NCBI GenBank assembly: GCA_003133225.1
Contig: PKWL01000041.1
Coordinates: forward strand, 124,151 to 188,150
Length of the DNA: 64,000 bases
Source: Janthinobacterium sp.
GTDB lineage: Bacteria > Pseudomonadota > Gammaproteobacteria > Burkholderiales > Burkholderiaceae_D
Reading direction: 5' to 3'
Below the pieces are notes generated by a model. That model did no database searches. It was not told the origin of the DNA and saw nothing but the letters and a program-made list of their open reading frames with translations. The number at the start of each line of letters is the position of its first letter. Within the stretch, counting starts at the first letter, position 1. A program made the translations under genes and the position numbers. Below, piece by piece: positions 16,410 through 26,956 of the stretch.

Positions 16410-17534
16410 ATGAGCATTAAAATCAGCCAAAACTTCGACTCCGGCGCCATCGACGTCGTCAGCTGCGCTAGCGCCGGCGCCATCGATCTCCAAATTCGCA
16501 AGGATACGCAGGCCGAAATTCACCAGTGGTTCCATTTTCGCCTGCAAGGCGGGCGCGGCCAAGCCTGCACCATCCGCTTCCTGAACGCGGGCCAGGCCAC
16601 GTATGCGAACGGTTTCGAGCAGTATCAGGTCACGGCCAGCTACGACCGGGAAAACTGGTTTCGCGTGCCGACCTCGTTCGACGGCCAGGTATTGACCGTG
16701 ACCCATACTCCTAAACAAGACAGCGTCTATTACGCCTACTTCGAGCCGTATTCATGGGAGCGCCATCTGCATCGCCTGGGCGAAGTGGCGCAACATCCCT
16801 TGGTGCGGGTGCAAGACATCGGCAGCAGCGTCGACGGGCGCGACATGAACCTGGTCGTCGTCGGCGATGCGGCCGCCGCCACCAAAATCTGGTTCATCGC
16901 GCGCCAGCATCCGGGCGAGGCGATGGCCGAGTGGTTCATCGAAGGCTTGCTCGATGCCTTGTTAGACGATAGCAATCCATGCGCGCGCAAGTTGCTTGCG
17001 CGCGCCGTCTTCTACATTGTGCCCAACATGAATCCGGACGGCTCCGTGCGCGGCAATTTGCGCACCAACGCGGCTGGCGCCAACCTCAATCGCGAATGGA
17101 TGACGCCGACTTTGGCGCGCAGCCCCGAAGTGCTGTGCGTCAAGGAAAAAATCCACGCCACCGGCTGCGACATGTTCTTCGACATCCATGGCGACGAAGC
17201 TCTGCCCTACAACTTTGTGGCCGGCAACGAGATGCTGAGCAATTTTAGCGCCGCGCGAGCGGCCAAGCAGAGGGCCTTTATCGAGTTCTACAAACAGGCG
17301 AGCCCGGACTTTCAAGACAAGGTGGGCTACGCCGCCAGCAAATACCATGACGACATGCTGACCTTGGCCTCGAAATACATTGGCCACACCTTCGAATGCT
17401 TGGCGCTGACCTTGGAAATGCCATTCAAGGACAACGCCGACCTGCCCGACCCGCAGGTGGGCTGGAACGGTGCGCGCAGCGCGCAGCTGGGCGCGGCGAT
17501 CCTGCAGCCGATCTTGCTATCCATGGAAAACTGA
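16410..17534 (+). CDS. M14 family zinc carboxypeptidase (cytosolic carboxypeptidase-like)
   Basis: A 374-residue protein without signal peptide. The first 120 residues form an N-terminal beta-rich domain typical of bacterial relatives of cytosolic carboxypeptidases. The peptidase domain starts near residue 130 and has the zinc motif ARQHPGEAMAEWF (HxxE), the substrate arginine region VPNMNPDGSVRGNLRTNAAG and the third zinc ligand in FFDIHGDEALP. A late Glu in ALTLEMPFKD matches the general base. The family removes C-terminal residues, often glutamates, from peptides or proteins; the bacterial substrate is generally unknown. Its stop overlaps the ATG of a CYTH-domain gene (TGATG), so the two are translationally coupled. 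Confidence 0.9.
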   Translation: MSIKISQNFDSGAIDVVSCASAGAIDLQIRKDTQAEIHQWFHFRLQGGRGQACTIRFLNAGQATYANGFEQYQVTASYDRENWFRVPTSFDGQVLTVTHTPKQDSVYYAYFEPYSWERHLHRLGEVAQHPLVRVQDIGSSVDGRDMNLVVVGDAAAATKIWFIARQHPGEAMAEWFIEGLLDALLDDSNPCARKLLARAVFYIVPNMNPDGSVRGNLRTNAAGANLNREWMTPTLARSPEVLCVKEKIHATGCDMFFDIHGDEALPYNFVAGNEMLSNFSAARAAKQRAFIEFYKQASPDFQDKVGYAASKYHDDMLTLASKYIGHTFECLALTLEMPFKDNADLPDPQVGWNGARSAQLGAAILQPILLSMEN

Positions 17535-17998
17535 TGGGCGTCGAAATCGAACGTAAATTTTTGTTGCGAGGCCATGCCTGGCGCTCCCTCGGCCAGCCGG
17601 CCCTGCTGCGCCAAGGTTACCTCTCGTTGGCACCCGAACGCGTGGTGCGCGTGCGCATCGAGGGCGAACAGGCGTTCTTGACCATCAAGGGGCCGAGCGT
17701 GGGCGCCGCGCGCGGCGAGTGGGAATACCCGATTCCGCTGGCCGACGCGCAATTTTTCCTAGATCATTTGTGCGAACAGCCGATCCTCGAAAAGTACCGG
17801 CGCCGCATCCCCTTCGGCGGCATGACGTGGGAGGTCGATGAATTTCTCGGCGTCAATGCCGGTCTGGTCGTGGCCGAAATCGAGTTGACCTCGGAGAACC
17901 AAGCCTTTGCCAAGCCGGACTGGATCGGTGCCGAGGTCACGTCCGATGCGCGTTTCTATAACGTCAATCTGACCAAACACCCGTTTTCCGTTTGGTAA
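17534..17998 (+). CDS. CYTH domain protein (probable inorganic triphosphatase / class IV cyclase fold)
   Basis: A 154-residue CYTH protein. The defining EIERKFLL (ExExK) motif is at the very N-terminus, and the tunnel-lining basic and acidic residues follow: RQGYLS, RVRIEGEQAFLTIKG, EWEYPI, LEKYRRRI, WEVDEFLG and VAEIELTSE. In bacteria most such single-domain proteins hydrolyse inorganic triphosphate with divalent metal; adenylate cyclase or thiamine-triphosphatase activity is possible in the same fold. The ATG shares its A with the stop of the upstream M14 peptidase gene. A CGGGC/GCCCG palindrome (18007-18020) follows the stop without a U-tract. Confidence 0.9.
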   Translation: MGVEIERKFLLRGHAWRSLGQPALLRQGYLSLAPERVVRVRIEGEQAFLTIKGPSVGAARGEWEYPIPLADAQFFLDHLCEQPILEKYRRRIPFGGMTWEVDEFLGVNAGLVVAEIELTSENQAFAKPDWIGAEVTSDARFYNVNLTKHPFSVW

Positions 17999-18301
17999 GG
18001 GGCGCGCCCGCTAGCGGGCTTGACGGTTGTTGTGTCCACATGAGTCTGGATGTTAAACAAGAGCCCGCACTGACATCGACAAGGCGGGTTACGCTTGAAC
18101 GGTAACGCCGAAAATGATGGTCGTTTCGTGGCCCTCGGTAGCTCTGGGGGCAAGCCTACTCGCCATACAAATCCGTACGCCTGCCTGTCACGGCTACAAT
18201 AAATTGTGCTTGGCGGAATACTTGCGCCCGACAAGTCGCCGCTGCCCTGTCTCAGGGCAAATACGGGTGGCGCAGCGGTTTCTCGCCCATCAGTGCCAGC
18301 G
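17999..18301. other. gene-free spacer
   Basis: No protein-like frame recognised on either strand. It leads into a toxin remnant on the minus strand. Confidence 0.4.
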
Positions 18302-18520
18302 TCATTCGTTAAACAGCTCGGCGTGAGTGCCAGCGCGCACAAAGTTGATCGCGTTGCCCTCGACCTGATAGATTGACACTCCCGATGATCGGCCCAATCG
18401 CCCTTGAGCGGGTGGTCGAGCCATCATTCTGGGCCGAGCGGCGCATCGTTCGCGATCAGCTCTTCGCTTTTGACAAGCGACCTCGCCCTGCGCTCTAACT
18501 GCTCTAGTGTGCGAACCGCT
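18302..18520 (-). pseudogene. YafQ/RelE-type mRNA interferase toxin remnant
   Basis: Three minus-strand pieces assemble into a YafQ-like toxin. The first reads LIANDAPLGPE and stops at a TGA (18424-18426). Past the stop, in the same frame, comes WLDHPLKGDWADHREC, the usual middle of the family. After a frame change and an apparent loss of about eight codons the C-terminus reads IYQVEGNAINFVRAGTHAELF and ends at 18302. The stop arose by a visible 3-bp tandem duplication (CATCAT on the plus strand, 18422-18427): removing one copy restores PEWLDHPL. The N-terminal third is not readable with confidence, so the right boundary is approximate. No antitoxin gene is recognised. The 18521-18755 segment holds nothing else I can name. 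Confidence 0.7.
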
Positions 18521-18755
18521 CTGACGCCCTCAATGGGGCGTGTGGACACCAGAGGTGTCCAGCTTGCAGCTTTTACCAGACTGGATGCCGCACGCTCTAG
18601 TAGCGGGTACGCAACCGCCCAAGCATTTTGCACCTGGGATGCGGCCTTTGGCAGCATCGCTGTTTCAGCGAAAGCGGTTGAGCGTGCGCTACGGGCAATC
18701 CTGTGATCCTGCGTAACGGGAAGAATGCCTTTCGTCCCAGTCGCCAGCGGCGCTT

Positions 18756-20018
18756 CTAGTGGAAATGTTCGCTGCCTTGGGGGGTATCTTCCGGCATTTC
18801 CGCATGCACCAGTTCGCCCACAGGATCGGCAAACAGGGGGGCGCCGCAGTCATCGCAAAATTCGGCGGCGTAGCGCTCGCTGTGACGCTTAACTTGCGTG
18901 ACGCCGGCCGCCTTCAAGTGCTCGAGGATGTCGTCAAGCGGCGCCTTGGGCTCGGCGCCGGCCACGCCCGCATGGATCAAGCCTTCGGCCGACGTGCCGT
19001 CCTCGTCCTCCTGGCCGTACAAAGGCCAGACGATGCCATAGATGACGTCCGGCGTTTGGCGCAGCGTGAAGGCGACGCGGTATTCGTCGATTTGGCCGTC
19101 GCCCACTTCTTCGCCAAAACCGGCGATCACGGCGCGCAGCTCGGCCGCCTCGATGCCCAGCGTGTGCGTCAGATAGTGGACGGCGGCGCGGATCGAGACC
19201 GGACGTATCAGCTTGTCCGCTTCCCGGCACGCCACATAATAGGCTTCCGGCAGCAGCAGCTCGATGCCGCAGCCGGGCAATAAACGGGTGATGGTCGGTG
19301 TCGCCTGGGTGCGCCATTGCTCCAGCGCGCTCGCGCGCTCGGCAATGAAGTTGCTCTGGCTGGCGACGCTCTGCCAGCGAAACAGGGGTTCGCCCGAGGG
19401 CGCCACCACCACCGCCAAAAGGTAACGCGTGTCGGCTAGGAAGGGCGCCGTTTCGGGCGCCTTGGCAGCCGACTTCAGTGGCGCTCCTTTCAGTGCGGCT
19501 TGCGCTAGCTTGAGCGTCTTGGTGTAGGTTTCCGCGTGCGTGCGCGGCAACTGGTCGATCGAGAACAGGGTCGGTGCCATCGCAACTTGCGTGCCTTCGG
19601 CCAATAAGTGGGCGCCGAAGTGGGCCGACAGCGTCGCCAACTGGTCGGGGGGGATGGCCCCGGAGGCGATGGAAAAGCGGGTCCAGGCCAGGATCGGCAC
19701 GGCCACCAGCAGCGCGTCGTAGCGCACCGTCACGCCATTTTCTTCCTGGCTGACGAGGCTAGATTCGCTGGCGGCCTCAACGCAGTCCATGAGCACATCG
19801 TAAGCGTTAAGGTCGTCCTTGAACAGGCTGGCCAAGGTGGCGTCTATGGTGTCCTGATGGCCGCTCTTGAGCAACTTTTGGAGCTGCGCATCCAGGCCGC
19901 GCTCCCAGGCCCGTTCTTCAATGCGGCTGGCCGCTTGCACGATCGCTTGGGCAAAAGTGGCGAGGCGCTGGCTATCGGCCGACAGTTTTTGGGATGAATC
20001 TTTGGATGGACGACGCAT
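18756..20018 (-). CDS. DUF2863 family protein
   Basis: A 420-residue cytosolic protein of the betaproteobacterial DUF2863 family, of unknown function. The N-terminus (RLATFAQAIVQAASRIEERAWE) is helical; the rest alternates amphipathic helices and strands. A cysteine pair near the C-terminus (EFCDDCGAPLFADPVGELVH) could bind a metal such as zinc. The gene lies downstream of acnA but is separated from it by a good terminator, so it is probably transcribed independently from the AT-rich stretch at 20020-20100. Its position next to acnA recurs in Burkholderiales from memory. A function in TCA metabolism would be only guilt by association. Confidence 0.85.
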   Translation of the reverse strand: MRRPSKDSSQKLSADSQRLATFAQAIVQAASRIEERAWERGLDAQLQKLLKSGHQDTIDATLASLFKDDLNAYDVLMDCVEAASESSLVSQEENGVTVRYDALLVAVPILAWTRFSIASGAIPPDQLATLSAHFGAHLLAEGTQVAMAPTLFSIDQLPRTHAETYTKTLKLAQAALKGAPLKSAAKAPETAPFLADTRYLLAVVVAPSGEPLFRWQSVASQSNFIAERASALEQWRTQATPTITRLLPGCGIELLLPEAYYVACREADKLIRPVSIRAAVHYLTHTLGIEAAELRAVIAGFGEEVGDGQIDEYRVAFTLRQTPDVIYGIVWPLYGQEDEDGTSAEGLIHAGVAGAEPKAPLDDILEHLKAAGVTQVKRHSERYAAEFCDDCGAPLFADPVGELVHAEMPEDTPQGSEHFH

Positions 20019-20175
20019 GGCGGTATAAGAGTCCTTATAAATTGAAAAAATGGATTGATACCGATAACCAATGATAAACCCTTATCAGGCTATTGTAGTA
20101 GATTCGGCTCTTGTCCACGCACAAGGGAATAAAAGATCAGTGCGCTTTGCCTATTTGGCCCGAGCTGAGCAACCG

Positions 20176-20202
20176 AAAAAAAACGCCGGAACAAATCCGG
20201 CG
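20176..20202 (-). terminator. intrinsic terminator of acnA
   Basis: A seven-pair GC-rich stem (CGCCGGA at 20184-20190 with TCCGGCG at 20196-20202) and 5-nt loop; on the minus strand it is followed by eight T (20176-20183 read as A on the plus strand). It sits 26 bp beyond the acnA stop. Confidence 0.9.
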
Positions 20203-20228
20203 TTTTGCATTGCAGCTAACGGCGTGCT

Positions 20229-22949
<2,721 letters not shown>

Positions 22950-23058
22950 GACCTCTCCTTATGGGTGTCGTCTGTTGCATGTGACTGCGGGGGAAAGAAA
23001 GCCGTGCTGGGCGGCGCCCCTGGCAAGGGCGCCGCCCAATCAGGAAGATCAGCCGGGA

Positions 23059-23517
23059 TCAGCTTTTTTTGGCCGCTGCCGGCGCCTCGACGCCTGACGG
23101 CTTTATCTGATCGGCGTTTTTGCACTCGTTGGCCAACTGGCGGTTCTGTTTCGAGTCGAGCAACATGCCTTTGGCCGGGATGCCGATCCAAATCAAGCCA
23201 TAGCGGTGATTTTCGAAGCGCAGGGCGCCCGTCGTAGTGCCTACCCGGGTCAGGCGGTGCAAGCGCTTTTTCCAGCGCAGCGCAATGTGCGCCTGGTCGT
23301 CGGCATTGCTAAAGATCGTGATCTTATTGCCCAGTTCGCAGTTAAACTCGGTGACAATCGAACCCGACGTCTCCGGTTCCGCTTCGTCAGGCTCCGCTTC
23401 CTTGGCGGCGGCGCTCTTGTGTTTGGCCGCATTGTCGGCCTGCGTCAATGGACTAAGGCACAGCGTGATGGCGCCCAGAGTCAAGCTGCAGGCGAGGGCG
23501 AATTTCGAGATGGACAT
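23059..23517 (-). CDS. secreted MliC-like (lysozyme-inhibitor fold) protein
   Basis: A 152-residue exported protein: a Sec signal (KFALACSLTLGAITLCLSPL, cleavage near TQA-DN), an acidic Lys/Glu/Ala-rich linker (about 30-52), then a compact domain (about 55-138). The domain has the MliC/PliC hallmarks, a first cysteine in EFNCELGNKITIF, alternating beta strands, a GALRFENHRYGLIWIGIP segment, and a last cysteine in LANECKNA that would close the disulfide. MliC-type proteins inhibit C-type lysozymes or act as periplasmic beta-barrel modules. The similarity is moderate and inhibitory activity is not proven by the motifs. It sits between acnA and a CoA-ester lyase gene, an unexpected place; its stop-to-start gap to the lyase is only 2 bp, suggesting co-transcription. 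Confidence 0.65.
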   Translation of the reverse strand: MSISKFALACSLTLGAITLCLSPLTQADNAAKHKSAAAKEAEPDEAEPETSGSIVTEFNCELGNKITIFSNADDQAHIALRWKKRLHRLTRVGTTTGALRFENHRYGLIWIGIPAKGMLLDSKQNRQLANECKNADQIKPSGVEAPAAAKKS

Positions 23518-23519
23518 GG

Positions 23520-24521
23520 TTAACTCCGGTCGGTGTGCGTCGGGGGGGCGTTCAACATCGCCAAGACCGCTTCGCTCAGGGGCAAGCCGGCCAGTCTAGC
23601 GCGTTGTAATACGGTCCAATAATACCGGTAGCTGGCGCGGTCGTGCAAGCGTCCGTTTTGCGCAATCGGACCCCATTGGGCGCGTTCGGCTTCGTGCAAG
23701 ATCGTCGCCGCTTCGTTGACTTCCGACAGGCGCGGCGTGAAGGCCTTGATCACGGGCTTGATCTGGTTCGGGTGGATGCTCCACATGCGCGTAAAGCCAA
23801 ATTCGGCGGCGGCGCGCTGGGCGTCGTTGGCCACCACTGCCGTGTCCTTGATTTCGGTCGTCACGTTGTGCGCGGGCACCTTGCCGTGGGCGTGGCAGGC
23901 GGCGGCAATTTCCAGTTTGGCGCGCACGACGAGCGGGTGCGCGAACTGGCCCGGGGTGCGCATGGCGTTGCCGGGGATGGCGCCGTAATGGGCGGAGACG
24001 AAGTCCATGATGCCAAACGACAGGCACTGCACTTGCGGCAGTGCGGCAATGGCGAACGCGTCGCGCAGCGCGCCGTGGGTTTCGATCAGCACGTGCACGG
24101 GCAGGGCGTCGCGGCCGGCGCGCACGGCATGGGTGTTGATGAGGTCAATGGCGAGTATCACCTCCTGCGCGCTGTTGACCTTCGGGATCGAAAGATATGC
24201 CAGTTTGGTGGCGGCAGCGGCGCAGATGATGCCGACGTCTTGGGCGAAAAATGGGCTGCCGACATCGTGCACGCGGGCGCCGATGCGGTTAAATTTATTG
24301 GACTGGTCTTGCAGCAGGGAAGCGACCAGGCGCGCATGCGCTTCTTCGCCGCCGACGTTGGCGCCGTCCTCGCAGTCGAAGGTGATGTCAAACAAGGGTC
24401 CGATCTCTTGCTGCAAGGCAACCGACTTGCGCATCAGCTTTTCGGAACCGGCGTAATGCTCGCAGGCCGGGAGCAGCACGGGCTGGCGTTTGCCTTGGAA
24501 TAAAACCTCGGAGGGGTGCAT
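23520..24521 (-). CDS. CitE-like CoA ester lyase (HpcH/HpaI aldolase / citrate lyase beta family)
   Basis: A 333-residue TIM-barrel enzyme. Motifs of the CitE/malyl-CoA lyase group are visible: FDCEDGANVGG (metal and substrate region), RIGARVHDVGSPFF, LSIPKVNSAQEV, the ALPVHVLIETHGAL strand with the metal-binding Glu, and RMWSIHPNQIKPVIKAF. No citrate lyase alpha or gamma genes are nearby, so it is a stand-alone lyase cleaving or condensing an acyl-CoA such as (3S)-malyl-CoA, citramalyl-CoA or similar. It lies between acnA and mdh on the same strand, an arrangement I recall from other Burkholderiales, which hints at a role around malate/acetyl-CoA or at repair of a wrong CoA ester. Exact substrate is not readable. 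Confidence 0.88.
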   Translation of the reverse strand: MHPSEVLFQGKRQPVLLPACEHYAGSEKLMRKSVALQQEIGPLFDITFDCEDGANVGGEEAHARLVASLLQDQSNKFNRIGARVHDVGSPFFAQDVGIICAAAATKLAYLSIPKVNSAQEVILAIDLINTHAVRAGRDALPVHVLIETHGALRDAFAIAALPQVQCLSFGIMDFVSAHYGAIPGNAMRTPGQFAHPLVVRAKLEIAAACHAHGKVPAHNVTTEIKDTAVVANDAQRAAAEFGFTRMWSIHPNQIKPVIKAFTPRLSEVNEAATILHEAERAQWGPIAQNGRLHDRASYRYYWTVLQRARLAGLPLSEAVLAMLNAPPTHTDRS

Positions 24522-24562
24522 GCTTAGGGCATTTCTGAAGAGTAGTCGTCCTAATGAATGAA

Positions 24563-24591
24563 GCGCCGCGCTGCCAGTGGCAGCGCGGCGC
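24563..24591 (-). terminator. strong hairpin after mdh
   Basis: A perfect 13-bp stem (GCGCCGCGCTGCC at 24563-24575 and complement at 24579-24591) with a 3-nt loop, 60 bp past the mdh stop. On the minus strand it is followed by TTCATTCATTAG rather than a continuous U-tract, so it may work as a weak terminator or as a 3'-end stabiliser. Confidence 0.55.
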
Positions 24592-24650
24592 AGGCTGATA
24601 TAGCTTGGTGTGCCTGGCGCCGTAGGGCTAGCCCAGTCGGGCCGACCCGA

Positions 24651-25640
24651 CTAGCCTAACAGGTGCTTGACGCCGTTTTGCTCTTCCAGCAATTCATTGA
24701 GCGTGACGTTGATGCGCTCTTGCGAGAAGGCGTCGACGGACAAACCCTGGATGATCTTGTATTCGCCGTTCTCGGTGGTGACGGGAAAGCCGAAGATGAT
24801 GCCTTCGGGAATGCCGTAGGAGCCGTCGGACGCAATACCCATCGTCGTCCATTTGCCGTTCGTGCCCAGAACCCAGTCGTGCACGTGGTCGATGGCGGCG
24901 TTGGCGGCCGAGGCGGCCGAGGACAGGCCACGCGCTTCGATGATAGCGGCGCCGCGCTTGCCGACCGTTGGCAAGAATACGTCGCGGTTCCAGGCATCGT
25001 CGCCGATCATGTCCTTGACTGATTTGCCGTCGATTTGCGCGTAGCGGTAATCAGCGTACATGGTGGGTGAATGGTTGCCCCAGACAAACAGCTTCTCGAT
25101 GGAGGCGACCGGCTTGCCGGTCTTGGCTGCGATTTGCGACAGAGCGCGGTTGTGATCCAAACGCAGCATGGCGGTGAAGTTTTTGGCAGGCAGGGCCGGC
25201 GCCGATTTCATGGCAATGTAGGCGTTGGTGTTGGCCGGGTTGCCCACCACCAGAACCTTGACGTTGCGCGATGCCACGGCATTTAGCGCCTTGCCTTGCA
25301 CCGTGAAAATTTGTGCATTCGCTTCGAGCAAGTCCTTGCGTTCCATGCCAGGGCCGCGTGGGCGCGCGCCCACCAAGAGGGCCACGTCGGCATCCTTGAA
25401 CGCTGTCATGGGATCGGCGTGCGCTGTCATGCCAGCTAACAGCGGGAAGGCGCAGTCATCTACTTCCATCATGACACCCTTTAGGGCTTTTTGCGCCCTT
25501 TCGTCCGCTATTTCAAGCAGTTGCAAGATAACAGGCTGGTCCTTGCCGAGCATGTCGCCGTTGGCAATGCGAAACAGAAGTGAATACCCGATCTGGCCGG
25601 CAGCGCCGGTGACAGCAACACGCATTGGGGTTTTAACCAT
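24651..25640 (-). CDS. mdh: malate dehydrogenase
   Basis: A 329-residue NAD-dependent malate dehydrogenase of the cytosolic-type (MDH1-like) lineage used by betaproteobacteria; it oxidises malate to oxaloacetate. Visible features: Rossmann motif [18 protein letters not shown], the mobile-loop arginines in [39 protein letters not shown] and the catalytic histidine in [12 protein letters not shown]. The ATG at 25640 is chosen because GGAG lies seven bases upstream and the product then matches family length; a longer frame to 25721 adds an unlikely N-terminus. It is divergent from gntR, with a palindromic site in between, and is followed by a strong hairpin. Confidence 0.97.
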   Translation of the reverse strand: MVKTPMRVAVTGAAGQIGYSLLFRIANGDMLGKDQPVILQLLEIADERAQKALKGVMMEVDDCAFPLLAGMTAHADPMTAFKDADVALLVGARPRGPGMERKDLLEANAQIFTVQGKALNAVASRNVKVLVVGNPANTNAYIAMKSAPALPAKNFTAMLRLDHNRALSQIAAKTGKPVASIEKLFVWGNHSPTMYADYRYAQIDGKSVKDMIGDDAWNRDVFLPTVGKRGAAIIEARGLSSAASAANAAIDHVHDWVLGTNGKWTTMGIASDGSYGIPEGIIFGFPVTTENGEYKIIQGLSVDAFSQERINVTLNELLEEQNGVKHLLG

Positions 25641-25889
25641 GATGAATCTCCAAAGTGGGAAAGGTCTGAAAGCTGAATCTACGCTGGTCCGTAAACAGTA
25701 ATGATACCAAACCGGGGCCATGGCAGGCTGTTATGCTGTGGCCCCGAATCGATTGCATTGACGCCTGCGGCCCGGAATGGGCATTTTTCCGTAGCCGCAA
25801 CCGCGCCACGCTGAAAATAGCGGGGTGGCGCGAAATTTATGGAAGAAGAGTTTAGGCGGCTAATTCTTTTCTGTCAATCCATATCTTAT

Positions 25890-25903
25890 GTCTTATATAA
25901 GAC
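25890..25903. promoter_or_regulatory. candidate operator palindrome in the mdh-gntR divergent region
   Basis: A perfect 14-bp palindrome, GTCTTATATAAGAC, flanked by further CTTAT (left) and ATAAG (right) half-elements one base out of exact symmetry. It lies 54 bp upstream of the GntR start and about 250 bp upstream of mdh. Winged-helix GntR proteins bind short A/T-cored palindromes and usually autoregulate, so this is the natural operator for the adjacent regulator. I saw no second copy before sdhC, gltA or acnA by eye. Confidence 0.6.
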
Positions 25904-25956
25904 AGATAAGTTATCACTGAATTACTGGACGTGCGGTAAGTTTTGTGGTGAAATCT

Positions 25957-26760
25957 ATGGCTATGAATCCTGCCCCGCCCAACTCGACCAACAACGCCAA
26001 CGCGAGCAGCGGCACGCTGCGGGCGATGCCAAGCGTGCCAGGCTCGCCCACCTTCAGTCCCCTGTATCGGCAAATCAAGGCGCTCATCACGAAAAGCTTG
26101 CAGTCGGGCGAATGGAAGCCGGGCGAATTAATTCCCAGCGAAGTCGAGCTGGCCAACCGCTTCAAGGTCAGCCAGGGCACGGTGCGCAAGGCGATTGATG
26201 AATTGGCCGCGGAGAACTTGGTCATGCGGCGCCAGGGCAAGGGCACTTTTGTCGCGACCCACCAGGAGGCGCGCGCCCATTTCCGTTTCCTGCGCTTGGT
26301 GCCCGATGAAGGCGTTCCCCATTATCCGGCAAGCAAATTTATTGAAGTCAAGCGCGTGCGCGCGCCGGCCGACGTGGCGCGCCTGCTCGACTTGAAGTCG
26401 GGCGATGCCGTCATCTTCATCAAGCGCGTGCAATCGTTTGACGGTGTGCCCACTATTGTCGAGGAGTTGTGGCTGCCGGGCCTGATTTTCAAGGGCTTGA
26501 CGGCGGAGCGCATGGTTGAATACAAGGGCCCGATGTATGGCTTGTTCGAATCCGAATTTGCCACCCACATGATCCGCGCTTCCGAAAAGCTGCGCGCCGT
26601 GGTGGCCGACGCCGACGCCGCAGAACTACTCCAAGTCGCGCCCGGGACCCCGTTGTTGTCTGCCGAGCGCGTCTCATTAACCTACGGCGACAAGGCGGTC
26701 GAGCTGCGGCGCGGCCTGTATTTGACGGCGCAGCACCATTACGAGAATGAATTGAATTGA
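25957..26760 (+). CDS. GntR family transcriptional regulator (HutC/UTRA subfamily)
   Basis: A 267-residue regulator. After a Pro/Asn/Ser-rich N-tail, a winged helix-turn-helix domain covers about 35-105 (LIPSEVELANRFKVSQGTVR and AIDELAAENLVMRRQGKGTF), followed by a UTRA ligand-binding domain (about 115-260; DAVIFIKRVQSFDGVPTIVE and the terminal LRRGLYLTAQHHYENELN). UTRA domains sense small metabolites. Placed between mdh and sdhCDAB and directly upstream of the latter, it probably controls succinate dehydrogenase/TCA genes; this is contextual. Start is uncertain among two GTG (25945, 25948) and two ATG codons (25957, 25963); no strong ribosome site decides. A palindrome at 25890-25903 is a likely autoregulatory site. 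Confidence 0.9.
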   Translation: MAMNPAPPNSTNNANASSGTLRAMPSVPGSPTFSPLYRQIKALITKSLQSGEWKPGELIPSEVELANRFKVSQGTVRKAIDELAAENLVMRRQGKGTFVATHQEARAHFRFLRLVPDEGVPHYPASKFIEVKRVRAPADVARLLDLKSGDAVIFIKRVQSFDGVPTIVEELWLPGLIFKGLTAERMVEYKGPMYGLFESEFATHMIRASEKLRAVVADADAAELLQVAPGTPLLSAERVSLTYGDKAVELRRGLYLTAQHHYENELN

Positions 26761-26776
26761 GACAGTTGGCAAAAAA

Positions 26777-26849
26777 GTGCGCTACCGTCGGCTGGGTTTG
26801 ATGGCATGATGGCACAAAAAAATACGTTGAACTACGGAAAGTAGCGCAC
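26777..26849 (+). repeat. spaced inverted repeat in the gntR-sdhC leader
   Basis: GTGCGCTAC (26777-26785) and its exact complement GTAGCGCAC (26841-26849) are separated by 55 nt. The pair lies after the gntR stop and about 110 bp before sdhC. It could base-pair in the sdhC 5' leader or be a pair of protein-binding half-sites; no U-tract follows, so a terminator is unlikely. Confidence 0.4.
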
Positions 26850-26956
26850 AGGGTGGTAAAACACGTTTTTTATATGAAAAAAATAATATTGGTGACACCC
26901 GCAAAATCGGCGAAAATTGCAGGTTCAATATTGATTAAGCGTAAGGGGATCTTATT

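Noticed and set aside
18120-18755. Possible integrase or transposase fragments near the toxin remnant
   Set aside because: No catalytic motif or terminal inverted repeats could be found; only the toxin pieces are readable.
23643-24503. Plus-strand frame opposite the CitE-like gene
   Set aside because: Gly/Val/His-rich shadow composition, no start signal, forward gene well supported.
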